The notes under the pieces: generated by a model | What the model saw: only the letters and a program-made list of their open reading frames with translations | Told to the model about the DNA's origin: nothing | Database searches by the model: none | Source of the DNA: Candidatus Thalassarchaeum sp. | GTDB taxonomy: Archaea > Thermoplasmatota > Poseidoniia > Poseidoniales > Thalassarchaeaceae | Reading direction: 5' to 3' | Length of the DNA: 64,000 nucleotides | Assembly: GCA_016777225.1 (NCBI GenBank) | Contig: JADHRW010000002.1 | Coordinates: 65,284 to 129,283 of the forward strand | In this document: one piece after another, positions 1 to 8,373 of the stretch | Layout of the letters: each line of letters opens with the position of its first letter | Position numbering within the stretch: position 1 is the stretch's first letter | Made by a program: the position numbers and the translations under genes

Positions 1-1197
1 TTTAATTTTAGATATATCTTCATTCTTTAGCAATGCGCGGGAGAAGAAAATTGCTACATCTTTCATTTCATCTGTCCCCATACCAACTCTTGTTAACTCT
101 GGAACACCCAATCGAAGTCCACTTGGCTGCATAGCCTTAGTATCACCTGGAAGCATATTCATATTAGTGATGATTCCTGATTTTTCTAGTAAATCAGCAG
201 CTTTCCTACCTGCACCCGAATCAATTTCTCCATGGCGAGTAAGGACTTGGTGACTAGCAGTATAACCCCTATCTTCTGCAAGAACATCAAAACCTTCTGC
301 CGCTAAAGCAGTAGCAAGAGATTTAGCATTTGCAACTATATTTTTTGCATAATCAGTACCAAATTCTTCAAATTCAGCAAGAGCTACCGCTTTTCCTGCT
401 ACATGATGAAGATGATATGAGGAACAGGTTCCGGGAAAAATCGAATTATTTAATTTTCGATGAAATTTTTCATCAGAAGAATTAGATAGGACTAAACCTC
501 CTTGAGGCCCTGGAAAGGTTTTGTGACTACTCCCTGTCATTACATCTGCACCTTCTCTTAATGGATCTTGAAATTGACCACCTGCAATTAATCCTAAGAC
601 ATGAGCTCCATCATACATCACCTTAGCGCCAACTTCATGAGCGGCATCGGCAAGTTCTTTCAAAGGGGTGGGGAATAAAAATACAGATTGACCAAATAAT
701 GCGAGATTTGGTTTTGTTTCTCTTATCATTTTTATAGAAGCATCAATATCAGGTTCCATTCTATCAATATCCCAAGGATATGTAACTAAATTTAATCCAC
801 GTACGCCTACTGCACCCATTCTGGCATGAGAAATATGTCCACCATCCGCTGTTGAAACAGCGGTAATTGTTTCACCTGGTTTCACTAAAGCCTTCAAAGC
901 AGCAATATTAGATACTGTCCCAGAGGTAGATTGGATATTTGTGAAATTACAATTAAAGACCCTCTTTGCAGACTCGATTCCTAATGATTCAATACTATCA
1001 AAATCATCACATCCTTGATAATATCGTTTACCAGGAAGACCTTCTGCATATCTTCCATGGAGGTCAGAGTTAACTGCTTTTGCAACCAATGGAGAAAGTA
1101 TATTTTCACTAGCAATCATTGGTAAACTATCTCTATAATGTTGTCCTGAAGAATTCACTGAATTGAGGATTGCGGTCACCTGAGCCTTTCTGTCCAT
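1..1197 (-). CDS. glyA: Serine hydroxymethyltransferase, C-terminus cut by window edge
   Basis: PLP enzyme that interconverts serine and glycine using tetrahydrofolate (or an archaeal pterin), cytosolic. The reading frame is open from an ATG at 1197 to the left edge, giving 399 residues of an expected 410-440. The N-terminal part carries ASENILSP and LHGRYAEGLPGKRYYQG, both typical of the family. The PLP lysine lies in TGSSHKTFPGPQGG (K226). The C-terminal part with RLGVPELTRVGMGTDEM is also family-like. It is divergent from the surface-protein gene at 1317, so the 119-base gap should hold both promoters. With the gcv genes downstream it forms a one-carbon set. Identification is firm; only the last residues are missing. 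Confidence 0.95.
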   Translation of the reverse strand, partial: MDRKAQVTAILNSVNSSGQHYRDSLPMIASENILSPLVAKAVNSDLHGRYAEGLPGKRYYQGCDDFDSIESLGIESAKRVFNCNFTNIQSTSGTVSNIAALKALVKPGETITAVSTADGGHISHARMGAVGVRGLNLVTYPWDIDRMEPDIDASIKMIRETKPNLALFGQSVFLFPTPLKELADAAHEVGAKVMYDGAHVLGLIAGGQFQDPLREGADVMTGSSHKTFPGPQGGLVLSNSSDEKFHRKLNNSIFPGTCSSYHLHHVAGKAVALAEFEEFGTDYAKNIVANAKSLATALAAEGFDVLAEDRGYTASHQVLTRHGEIDSGAGRKAADLLEKSGIITNMNMLPGDTKAMQPSGLRLGVPELTRVGMGTDEMKDVAIFFSRALLKNEDISKIK

Positions 1198-1316
1198 GGT
1201 GTTTCATTGTGACTAGGTCAAAGAGTTTAGCGGAACAAAGTTCTCTAGATTGTTGAAGAAAAATTTTACTCATGGAAGAGTGAAATACAATAAGTAGTAA
1301 TTCCACGGATAGATGT

Positions 1317-4082
1317 ATGACCTCTAAACAACGTGTATCTATTATTCTAGTACTTTTACTAGTTCTATCTGTTTCTGAAACAACATTTGGATATAGTTCA
1401 GGAAAAGTTGGCTCTTCAACATCTGGTTGTGGCTGTCACGGAGCCAGTGGGGGCTTAACACCCACGCTGTCAGGTCTTCCAAGTTCTGGATATGAAGAGA
1501 TAACTGCATATACATTGAATATTGGAGGCACTGGAGGTTCTTCAGGTACCAAAGGCGGATTTAATTTAGATGCTGATCTAGGTTCATGGTCAAATCCAGG
1601 GACTAGTGCTAAACTACAGAGTGGAGAGGTCACACATTCAAATTCAAATTCGAGAAGTTGGAGTGTGGACTGGACATCACCTGCTAATGGTTCAGGAACT
1701 GTTACTTTTTCACTAGCGGTCAATTTTGCTGATGGTAATGGAGGATCTTCTGGAGATGATTGGGCTACGAGTTCTTGGACACTCAGTCAGGCAACTCCAA
1801 CAAATGCTGATACTGACGGAGATGGTTGGAATGATTCAGATGAATCGGCGTGTGGAACTGATGCATCAGATAATTCATCGATTCCAACAGATACCGATTC
1901 AGATGGTATATGTGACCCTGTAGACACTGACGATGATGGAGATGGTTGGAGCGACTCAGATGAAGTAGCTTGTGGCACAGAAGGTGATAATTCCACATCA
2001 ATACCAATAGATACCGATAATGACGGAGTATGTAATACAGTAGATACTGATGATGATGGAGATGGTTGGTCAGATAGTGACGAAGATGACTGTGGTACAA
2101 ACTCTACTAATTCATCATCAATACCAACAGATAGTGATAACAACGGTATATGTGATGTATTAGATGGTGACGATGATGATGATGGTTGGTCAGATATTGA
2201 AGAAAATGACTGTGGAACAAACTCAACTAATTCTTCTTCAGTACCGACAGATACTGATTTCGACGGCATATGTGATGTATTAGACGACGATGATGATGAT
2301 GATGGTTGGCCAGATATTGAAGAAAATGTCTGTGGAACAAACTCAACTAATTCGACATCAATACCAACAGATACTGATGGTGATCGTATTTGTAATTTGA
2401 TTGATGAGGATGATGATAATGATGGTTGGAATGATCAAGAAGAGATTGATTGTGGTACCAACTCATTAGACTCGAATTCGATACCCGGAGATACTGACAA
2501 TGATGGGTCCTGTGATGCCATTGATGAAGATGACGATAATGACGGTTGGTCAGATATTGAAGAAAATGACTGTGGAACAAATATTACTAACGCATCAGAT
2601 ATTCCATTGGATACTGACATAGATGGACTCTGTGATATAATTGATGATGATGACGATAACGACGGTTATCTGGACGAAAATGACTCATTTCCTCTAGATA
2701 GTACTGAATGGCAAGATAATGATAATGACGGCATGGGTGATAACTTTGATCGAGATGATGATAATGATAATTGGTCGGACATAAATGAAAACTCTTGTAA
2801 TACTGATTCTTTAGATAATACCTCAATACCATTAGATACAGATGATGATAGTATTTGTGACTTACTTGATGATGATGATGACGGAGATAGCGTTACAGAT
2901 GATCTAGATATTTTCCCATTAGACGCTAATGAATCTTCAGATTATGATGTAGATGGAATAGGAGATAACGCAGATTTAGATGATGATAATGATAATTGGT
3001 CCGATGAGAAGGAGATAATTTGTGGTTCGGAAGTGATGAATCAAAGTTCTACACCTGAAGATTTGGACTTAGATATGATCTGTGATATTATGGATTCAGA
3101 TGACGATAATGATAATGTAGAAGATATGGAAGATGCTTTTCCGAGAGATTACAGCGAATGGAATGACTTCGATAATGATGGCACTGGAGATAATGCAGAT
3201 ACTGATGATGATAATGATAACTGGACTGATTTAGATGAAATATCTTGTATGACTGATTCACTAGATTTTAATTCAACTCCAATAGATACGGATTTTGATA
3301 ATCTATGTGACATCATAGATGATGATGATGATGGCGATAGTTTCAATGATTTAGAAGATTTATTTCCACTTGACCCTACTGAAAATGCCGATATGGATGG
3401 AGATGGTATTGGAGATAATAGTGATCAAGATAGAGATGGTGATGATGTTGATAATGAAATAGATTTATTTCCAGATAATCTATCAGAATCAGTCGATTAT
3501 GATGAAGATGGCATCGGAGATAACGCAGACTTAGATGACGATAATGATGGATGGACTGATTTGGAAGAGATTGAATCGGGTTATGACCCTTTGAATTCCC
3601 TAGAATATCCTCTAGATACAGATAATGATGGTATTGAAAATAAAATTGATGATGATGATGATGGAGATGGTTTCTTAGATTCAGTAGAAAATACATGTCA
3701 AACAAATCCACTAAATTCTGAATCTATTCCTTCAGACTTTGATAATGATGGTTTGTGTGATTATGCTGATTTAGATGATGATGGAGACGGAGCAGCAGAT
3801 GAAATAGATGACTTTCCTTTTGATCCAATCGAATATTCAGATCTTGACTCAGATGGGATAGGAAATAATGCGGATGATGATGATGACGGTGATGGCTGGA
3901 CAGACTATCAGGAAAATAATTGTATATCTAATTCTCAAGATGTAAATAGTGTACCTAGCGATACAGATGGAGATGGAGTTTGTGACCAAATGGAATCAGA
4001 AAATAATTCTGGATTACCAGGTTTTGGACTTATTTCAGTGATTAGCATGCTCGCTATCGCAGCTTTCGCAAGGAAGGAATGA
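1317..4082 (+). CDS. Secreted thrombospondin type-3 repeat protein with PGF-CTERM-like anchor
   Basis: 921-residue predicted surface protein. Residues 1-25 form a signal peptide. Residues about 26-158 resemble the choice-of-anchor V domain: a Gly/Ser-rich start with GCGCHG, then GGFNLDADLGSW, a WSVDWTSP segment and a DGNGGSSGDDW stretch. From residue 165 to about 890 it consists of Asp-rich calcium-binding repeats of two kinds. One is about 37 residues and contains a Cys pair (CGTN...SIP.DTD.DGICD). The other is about 33 residues and contains FPLD...E. The last 24 residues read LPGFG, a hydrophobic stretch and ARKE, which is the layout of the PGF-CTERM signal cut by archaeosortases. The calcium and anchoring roles are inferred from family knowledge; the molecular function is unknown. 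The stop codon abuts the tRNA-Asn gene on the other strand. Confidence 0.88.
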   Translation: MTSKQRVSIILVLLLVLSVSETTFGYSSGKVGSSTSGCGCHGASGGLTPTLSGLPSSGYEEITAYTLNIGGTGGSSGTKGGFNLDADLGSWSNPGTSAKLQSGEVTHSNSNSRSWSVDWTSPANGSGTVTFSLAVNFADGNGGSSGDDWATSSWTLSQATPTNADTDGDGWNDSDESACGTDASDNSSIPTDTDSDGICDPVDTDDDGDGWSDSDEVACGTEGDNSTSIPIDTDNDGVCNTVDTDDDGDGWSDSDEDDCGTNSTNSSSIPTDSDNNGICDVLDGDDDDDGWSDIEENDCGTNSTNSSSVPTDTDFDGICDVLDDDDDDDGWPDIEENVCGTNSTNSTSIPTDTDGDRICNLIDEDDDNDGWNDQEEIDCGTNSLDSNSIPGDTDNDGSCDAIDEDDDNDGWSDIEENDCGTNITNASDIPLDTDIDGLCDIIDDDDDNDGYLDENDSFPLDSTEWQDNDNDGMGDNFDRDDDNDNWSDINENSCNTDSLDNTSIPLDTDDDSICDLLDDDDDGDSVTDDLDIFPLDANESSDYDVDGIGDNADLDDDNDNWSDEKEIICGSEVMNQSSTPEDLDLDMICDIMDSDDDNDNVEDMEDAFPRDYSEWNDFDNDGTGDNADTDDDNDNWTDLDEISCMTDSLDFNSTPIDTDFDNLCDIIDDDDDGDSFNDLEDLFPLDPTENADMDGDGIGDNSDQDRDGDDVDNEIDLFPDNLSESVDYDEDGIGDNADLDDDNDGWTDLEEIESGYDPLNSLEYPLDTDNDGIENKIDDDDDGDGFLDSVENTCQTNPLNSESIPSDFDNDGLCDYADLDDDGDGAADEIDDFPFDPIEYSDLDSDGIGNNADDDDDGDGWTDYQENNCISNSQDVNSVPSDTDGDGVCDQMESENNSGLPGFGLISVISMLAIAAFARKE
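1809..3990 (+). repeat. Tandem TSP3-type coding repeats
   Basis: In-frame array of about 100-111-base units inside the surface-protein gene. Roughly the first seven units are the Cys-containing type in direct tandem. After that, Cys-type and FPLD-type units alternate. Several early units share long nearly identical stretches (for example around 2160-2230, 2280-2350 and 2540-2590), which points to recent unit duplication. Later units have diverged more. Such arrays can expand or contract by recombination and are prone to assembly errors. Confidence 0.85.
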
Positions 4083-4158
4083 TGGCGCCGACAGCAGGAC
4101 TCGAACCTGCGACCTGTGGATTAACAGTCCACCGCTCCACCAACTAAGCTATGTCGGC
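4083..4158 (-). tRNA. tRNA-Asn (GTT), CCA encoded
   Basis: The minus strand folds as a 76-base cloverleaf. The acceptor stem is GCCGACA/TGTCGGC, the anticodon loop is CTGTTAA with anticodon GTT, the T arm contains GGTTCGAGTCC, the discriminator is G and CCA is encoded at 4083-4085. Its 3' end touches the stop codon (4080-4082) of the convergent surface-protein gene. Confidence 0.96.
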
Positions 4159-4189
4159 CTAACCTGCCGCCTGCTCAATCATTCATCAA

Positions 4190-4474
4190 TTAATCGGAAG
4201 GAAAAACACTCTCTTTGATTAATAATTTCATCTTCTCAGAGGTACCACCATGAGCACTATAGCCGCCCAAACCACCATCAGACCTCACTACTCTATGACA
4301 AGGAATCAATGGAGGATGTGGGTTTTTAGCACAAGCATTTGCTACGGCGCGTGAAGATTTTGGAGAACCTATAGATTCAGCTATCTGCTTATATGTTCTA
4401 ACTTCTCCATATGGGATTTTCTGTAGTTCAGACCAAACTTTAACTTGAAATTCAGTACCTACTAATTTCATCAT
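4190..4474 (-). CDS. ogt: Methylated-DNA--protein-cysteine methyltransferase, C-terminal-domain-only form
   Basis: DNA repair suicide enzyme (or relative) that takes alkyl groups from O6-alkylguanine onto a cysteine. The roughly 94-residue product has the helix-turn-helix region (YGEVRTYKQIAESIGSPKSSRAV is recognisable in part), followed by NPHPPLIPCHRVV with the acceptor Cys and a GGLGGYS loop. The usual N-terminal domain is absent, as in short family members. An ATG at 4486 is possible and would overlap the preceding guaA gene. I prefer the ATG at 4474 because a GGGAG ribosome-binding site sits just upstream of it. Because the Cys is present it is unlikely to be a Cys-less alkyltransferase-like protein. 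Confidence 0.9.
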   Translation of the reverse strand: MMKLVGTEFQVKVWSELQKIPYGEVRTYKQIAESIGSPKSSRAVANACAKNPHPPLIPCHRVVRSDGGLGGYSAHGGTSEKMKLLIKESVFPSD

Positions 4475-4476
4475 TC

Positions 4477-5424
4477 TTACTCCCATTCAATAGTCCCTGG
4501 TGGTTTGTGAGTAATGTCATAAACAACACGATTTACTTGACCTTTCAGAGCGTTGGTAATTTCAGTACTGATAGATGCTAGAACTTCGTGAGGAATAGGA
4601 GAATACTTTGCACTCATACCGTCAATACTAGTAACTGCTCTGACAACAATAGTCTCACCATGAACTCTAGTATCACCATGAACACCCACAGAACGTACTG
4701 GTAATAAAGCGGCAAAATATTGCCAAGGCAAATTACATTTACCAGCTAGAGCTGCCTCTTGAATCCTAGTTTCAACAATATGGCAAGCTTCACGGCATGC
4801 TTCTACACGAGATTCATTAAGAACACCAAGGACTCTAACTGCTAAACCGGGCCCTGGAAATGGTTGACGCTCGCTTGATTTGATTTTAAGTTCTCTAGCT
4901 ATTTCTCTAACTTCATCTTTATAGAACTCTCTGAGTGGTTCAACAATATCTAAATCAACATCTTCTGGTAGCCCACCTACATTATGATGAGATTTGATTA
5001 CATCACGTTCCCCGCCTCCAGATTCAATCCAATCTGGAGCAATTGTACCCTGAACTAAAAACTTAGCACCACATATTTTTTGCTCTTCCTCAAATACCCG
5101 AATAAATTGTTCACCTATTATTTTTCTTTTCTCTTCAGGATCAGTTACACCTTGTAAATTTGAGAAGAATCTTTGAGATGCATTAACAACTTTCAGTTCA
5201 ATACCCATCTCTGCAAACATTTCAGTTACTTCATCAGTTTCATTTTTTCTCATAAATCCTGTATCTACATATACACAATGCAGTAAGCTACCAACTGCAC
5301 GGTGGGCTAATACTGCAGCAACGGATGAATCAATACCGCCAGAGCAAGCAATTATTGCAGTATCATTAATTTTTTTCTGTAATTCATCAATTGCTTCATC
5401 AACTAACATTTGAGTCTGCATCAA
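4477..5424 (-). CDS. guaAB: GMP synthase subunit B (ATP pyrophosphatase subunit)
   Basis: Amidates XMP to GMP in purine synthesis, using ammonia from a separate glutaminase subunit as in the two-subunit archaeal enzyme. The 315-residue product starts directly with the N-type ATP-PPase domain. The PP-loop SGGIDSS is at residues 28-34. FPGPGLAVRVLG follows, and the protein ends in the conserved KPPGTIEWE. No glutamine amidotransferase domain is fused and none is in the window. Its start overlaps the purE stop by 4 bases, so the two purine genes are probably cotranscribed and translationally coupled. Confidence 0.96.
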   Translation of the reverse strand: MMQTQMLVDEAIDELQKKINDTAIIACSGGIDSSVAAVLAHRAVGSLLHCVYVDTGFMRKNETDEVTEMFAEMGIELKVVNASQRFFSNLQGVTDPEEKRKIIGEQFIRVFEEEQKICGAKFLVQGTIAPDWIESGGGERDVIKSHHNVGGLPEDVDLDIVEPLREFYKDEVREIARELKIKSSERQPFPGPGLAVRVLGVLNESRVEACREACHIVETRIQEAALAGKCNLPWQYFAALLPVRSVGVHGDTRVHGETIVVRAVTSIDGMSAKYSPIPHEVLASISTEITNALKGQVNRVVYDITHKPPGTIEWE

Positions 5425-5903
5425 ACCGATTCACCTCGGAGAGATTCATCATCTGAAATAACCTTAGCAGTTTTCATCGCTCTCCAAGCATCATATTGCC
5501 GGGCTAAATCTGTGTCTACCAGAGCGAGCATTTGTACAGCTAATGCTCCAGCGTTATCTCCACGATCTACACCTACGGTTGCTACAGGCATCCCGGGAGG
5601 CATTTGTACAATAGAAAGAAGACTGTCTAAAGGAACCTTGCCACCTACGGGCACACCAATTACAGGGAGTGTAGTCATAGATGCTATGACGCCGGGTAAA
5701 GCTGCAGCCATTCCCGCCATTCCAATAAAAATGCGACAACCAGACTCTATTGAAGATTCTACTACAGATTCAAGATACTTCGGCGCACGATGAGCAGAAG
5801 CTACTCTGACTTCATGAGATATAGAAAACTCATTCAGAACTGAAACACATTTTTCGGCAATAGGCAAATCAGATTTAGAACCCAATATTATACAAACGTC
5901 CAT
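5421..5903 (-). CDS. purE: 5-(carboxyamino)imidazole ribonucleotide mutase
   Basis: Purine biosynthesis step that forms CAIR. The 160-residue product is of the usual PurE length. It shows GSKSDLPIAEK at the N-terminus, SAHRAP with the catalytic His (H38), GMAGMAAALPGVIAS and LDSLLSIVQMPPGMPVATV. These features look like class I (mutase) PurE rather than the AIR carboxylase class II. No purK was seen nearby. It is the first gene of a probable purE-guaAB-ogt transcript. Confidence 0.95.
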   Translation of the reverse strand: MDVCIILGSKSDLPIAEKCVSVLNEFSISHEVRVASAHRAPKYLESVVESSIESGCRIFIGMAGMAAALPGVIASMTTLPVIGVPVGGKVPLDSLLSIVQMPPGMPVATVGVDRGDNAGALAVQMLALVDTDLARQYDAWRAMKTAKVISDDESLRGESV

Positions 5904-5961
5904 ACCTCTCGGATATGAAGACGGTTCAAATGCCTGCCGTTCATAAGATTAGGAAAAATAG

Positions 5962-6822
5962 TTACTCATCTTCTGCAATTTGAATAAAATTTAATGGCCA
6001 CGATTCTCCAAGAATTTTCACAGGAGACTGAAATAGAATATCTGTTAATAATTCATTCTCAAGAAAATTTGAATTGAAGGGGTCGTGTATTATTCGATTA
6101 TTATATACTATACTGAAGGCTATAAATTTATGATTACCCCAAGATAATCCCGTTATTTCTCCTGAATAAGGCCCTAATTCTTTCGACCATTTTGCAATTA
6201 ATCCATTTCGGAATTTCTTTGATAATAAAATCCATCCCTGATTAAAGATATCTTCGGAAAAATCAGATTGTAAAATTGGCAGTAACCACCTAGCAGAATT
6301 GACAGAAAGTGATTTACTGATATTTTGAACCGTCTTTAACCAAGCAAATATGAAGAAAAGATAAGATAACCACCCTAATTTAGGGTCTATAGCAATATGC
6401 AATAAGAATAAAAATATACCAAAAATAAATGGAATTATCTGCAAAGGAAATAAATTAAAATCCTCACTATTTCCATTAGAAAACTGCAAAAAAGGCACGA
6501 GTAGTAAAAACCATGAAATTAGAAAAAAAGAAATAGCAAGGTTTTGATCATCTAAAAATACCTTATTTGGAAAAATTAGTGGAATTGCACTAGCAATTAG
6601 AAAAAATAATGACCAAGCGGTTGTAAATAAAATTCGAGGACCAACTGGCTCTAATCTCTGACGCATCCAACCTCTACCCCCAATATCATAAGTAGTAAAA
6701 TCCCATGATTCAGTAGGTATTTCTTCGCCGAATCGGAATAGCTTGTCATTTTCTTCTGAATTAGGCCACCATGTAGGATTACCAGATAACCATTCTTGGT
6801 CATTCCCATCCAGCATGCTCAT
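5962..6822 (-). CDS. Uncharacterised multi-pass membrane protein
   Basis: The 286-residue product is not recognised. An N-terminal soluble part rich in Trp, Asp and Glu (about 60 residues) is followed by about four hydrophobic segments at roughly residues 65-85, 90-110, 125-147 and 150-168. A C-terminal soluble part of about 115 residues ends in IQIAEDE. There are no catalytic motifs. It lies just downstream of gcvPB (30 bases) on the same strand, so it may be read through from the glycine decarboxylase genes, but nothing links it to that function. Confidence 0.7.
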   Translation of the reverse strand: MSMLDGNDQEWLSGNPTWWPNSEENDKLFRFGEEIPTESWDFTTYDIGGRGWMRQRLEPVGPRILFTTAWSLFFLIASAIPLIFPNKVFLDDQNLAISFFLISWFLLLVPFLQFSNGNSEDFNLFPLQIIPFIFGIFLFLLHIAIDPKLGWLSYLFFIFAWLKTVQNISKSLSVNSARWLLPILQSDFSEDIFNQGWILLSKKFRNGLIAKWSKELGPYSGEITGLSWGNHKFIAFSIVYNNRIIHDPFNSNFLENELLTDILFQSPVKILGESWPLNFIQIAEDE

Positions 6823-6852
6823 GCGAGAGAGCCATACCTCTTCTTTTTTCGC

Positions 6853-8373
6853 TTAATCCTGAACATTAGGATTACCTGGATGACGGAGAATTAAATTTCT
6901 AGCCGCCCATACTTCATCGACTCGACCAACATCAGTTGTATGGGGAGCAGTGGTCACAATTTCAGGATCTTCTGTTAAAATCGTAAGGAAATCCTTTGCA
7001 AATTGATCTAAGACTTCTTTGGATTCAGTTTCAGTAGGTTCTATCATCAAACATTCAGGTACAATCATGGGGAAATATAGAGTGGGGGCCATGACTCCAT
7101 AATCTAACAATCTTTTTGCTATATCTTTTCCAGTAACTCCTACTTTATCTTTCATATCGATCATCGATAATGTGAACTCATGCATTACAAAATCAGTCGG
7201 TGCACCATCTAAAGGCATAGCATGAATTTTCGAAGCGACTTCTGGTTCGGGATTCATTATCTTATATCTTAAATAATTAGCATTTAATACCGCATGCTCA
7301 GACATTCTCTCAAGTTCTCTACCGTATCTACGATAAAATGCCCAGCAACGTACAATTGCACCAGCATTACCGTGCCATTGTTGAACCTTACCAATCGTAT
7401 TTTCAGGTGACATCCAGCTATACCAAAAACCATCTCCAACTCCCTTGGGATCAGAATCGTTTGATTTACGCCTTGTTGCTAAAGGTGTTGGAAGATATTT
7501 AGCTAAATGTGATTTTACTCCTATTGGTCCACTTCCAGGACCACCACCACCATGAGGTTGACTGAACGTTTTATGAAGATTATAGTGAACAGCGTCAAAT
7601 CCCATCAAACCGGGATCTGTTTTACCAATTATAGCATTAAAGTTCGCTCCATCATAATACATTTGACCGCCAGCAGAGTGCACTATTTCCGATGCCTTTG
7701 CAATTTCAGGTTCAAAAACACCAAGAGTCGATGGATTAGTAATCATCATAGCTGCTGTGTCATCGCCTAAAACAGATTGAAGAGCATCTAAATCGATTCT
7801 ACCATCCTCTCCACTTGGTATCTCAATTATCTCATATCCACACATTGAAGCAGATGCGGGATTTGTCCCATGTGCAGAATCTGGTACTATGACTTTGTTT
7901 CTATGGCTCTCTCCTCTTTCGCGATGATATTCTTGAATGCATCTCATTGCAGTAAATTCACCCTGTGCACCCGCAACTGGTTGTAGAGTAACTTGATCCA
8001 TACCTGAACAAATAGCAAGCATTTCTTGCATCTCGTAAAAAATTGAAAGTATTCCTTGGATCTGATGTTCAGGTTGTAATGGATGCATACGATCTATACC
8101 AGGTAGGTTAACAATTCTCTCATTAACTCGAGGATTATGTTTCATTGTACAGGAACCTAAAGGATAAAATCCAGTATCAATACCAAAATTTCTTCTTGAC
8201 AACCAAGTATAATGACGTACTAATTCTGGTTCACTAGCTCTAGGCCATGCTGGAGGTTTTAATCTCAACATTGAATCAGGAACTGTATTATTAATTTCAG
8301 AATTAGATAAAATTGGTTTAGGTTGTGACCAGCCAGCGTTAGATGAACCGTTGAAAGCAAAAATATCACTCAT
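6853..8373 (-). CDS. gcvPB: Glycine dehydrogenase (decarboxylating) subunit 2
   Basis: PLP-bearing half of the two-subunit P-protein of glycine cleavage. It decarboxylates glycine and passes the aminomethyl group to lipoylated GcvH. The 506-residue length is normal for subunit 2. It contains PLGSCTMKHNPR, SAHGTNPASA and the PLP-lysine segment LHKTFSQPHGGGGPG (K268). The start codon overlaps the gcvPA stop by one base (TAATG), so the two subunits should be translationally coupled. GcvH is not in this window. Confidence 0.97.
   Translation of the reverse strand: MSDIFAFNGSSNAGWSQPKPILSNSEINNTVPDSMLRLKPPAWPRASEPELVRHYTWLSRRNFGIDTGFYPLGSCTMKHNPRVNERIVNLPGIDRMHPLQPEHQIQGILSIFYEMQEMLAICSGMDQVTLQPVAGAQGEFTAMRCIQEYHRERGESHRNKVIVPDSAHGTNPASASMCGYEIIEIPSGEDGRIDLDALQSVLGDDTAAMMITNPSTLGVFEPEIAKASEIVHSAGGQMYYDGANFNAIIGKTDPGLMGFDAVHYNLHKTFSQPHGGGGPGSGPIGVKSHLAKYLPTPLATRRKSNDSDPKGVGDGFWYSWMSPENTIGKVQQWHGNAGAIVRCWAFYRRYGRELERMSEHAVLNANYLRYKIMNPEPEVASKIHAMPLDGAPTDFVMHEFTLSMIDMKDKVGVTGKDIAKRLLDYGVMAPTLYFPMIVPECLMIEPTETESKEVLDQFAKDFLTILTEDPEIVTTAPHTTDVGRVDEVWAARNLILRHPGNPNVQD

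Noticed and set aside
1783-3711. Long antisense frames under the TSP3 gene
   Set aside because: They are His/Ser-rich mirror images of the GAT-rich repeats and have no motifs of their own.
1809-3990. Regular DNA repeats considered as a CRISPR-like or satellite array
   Set aside because: The repeats are in frame, encode TSP3 units and have no unique spacers.
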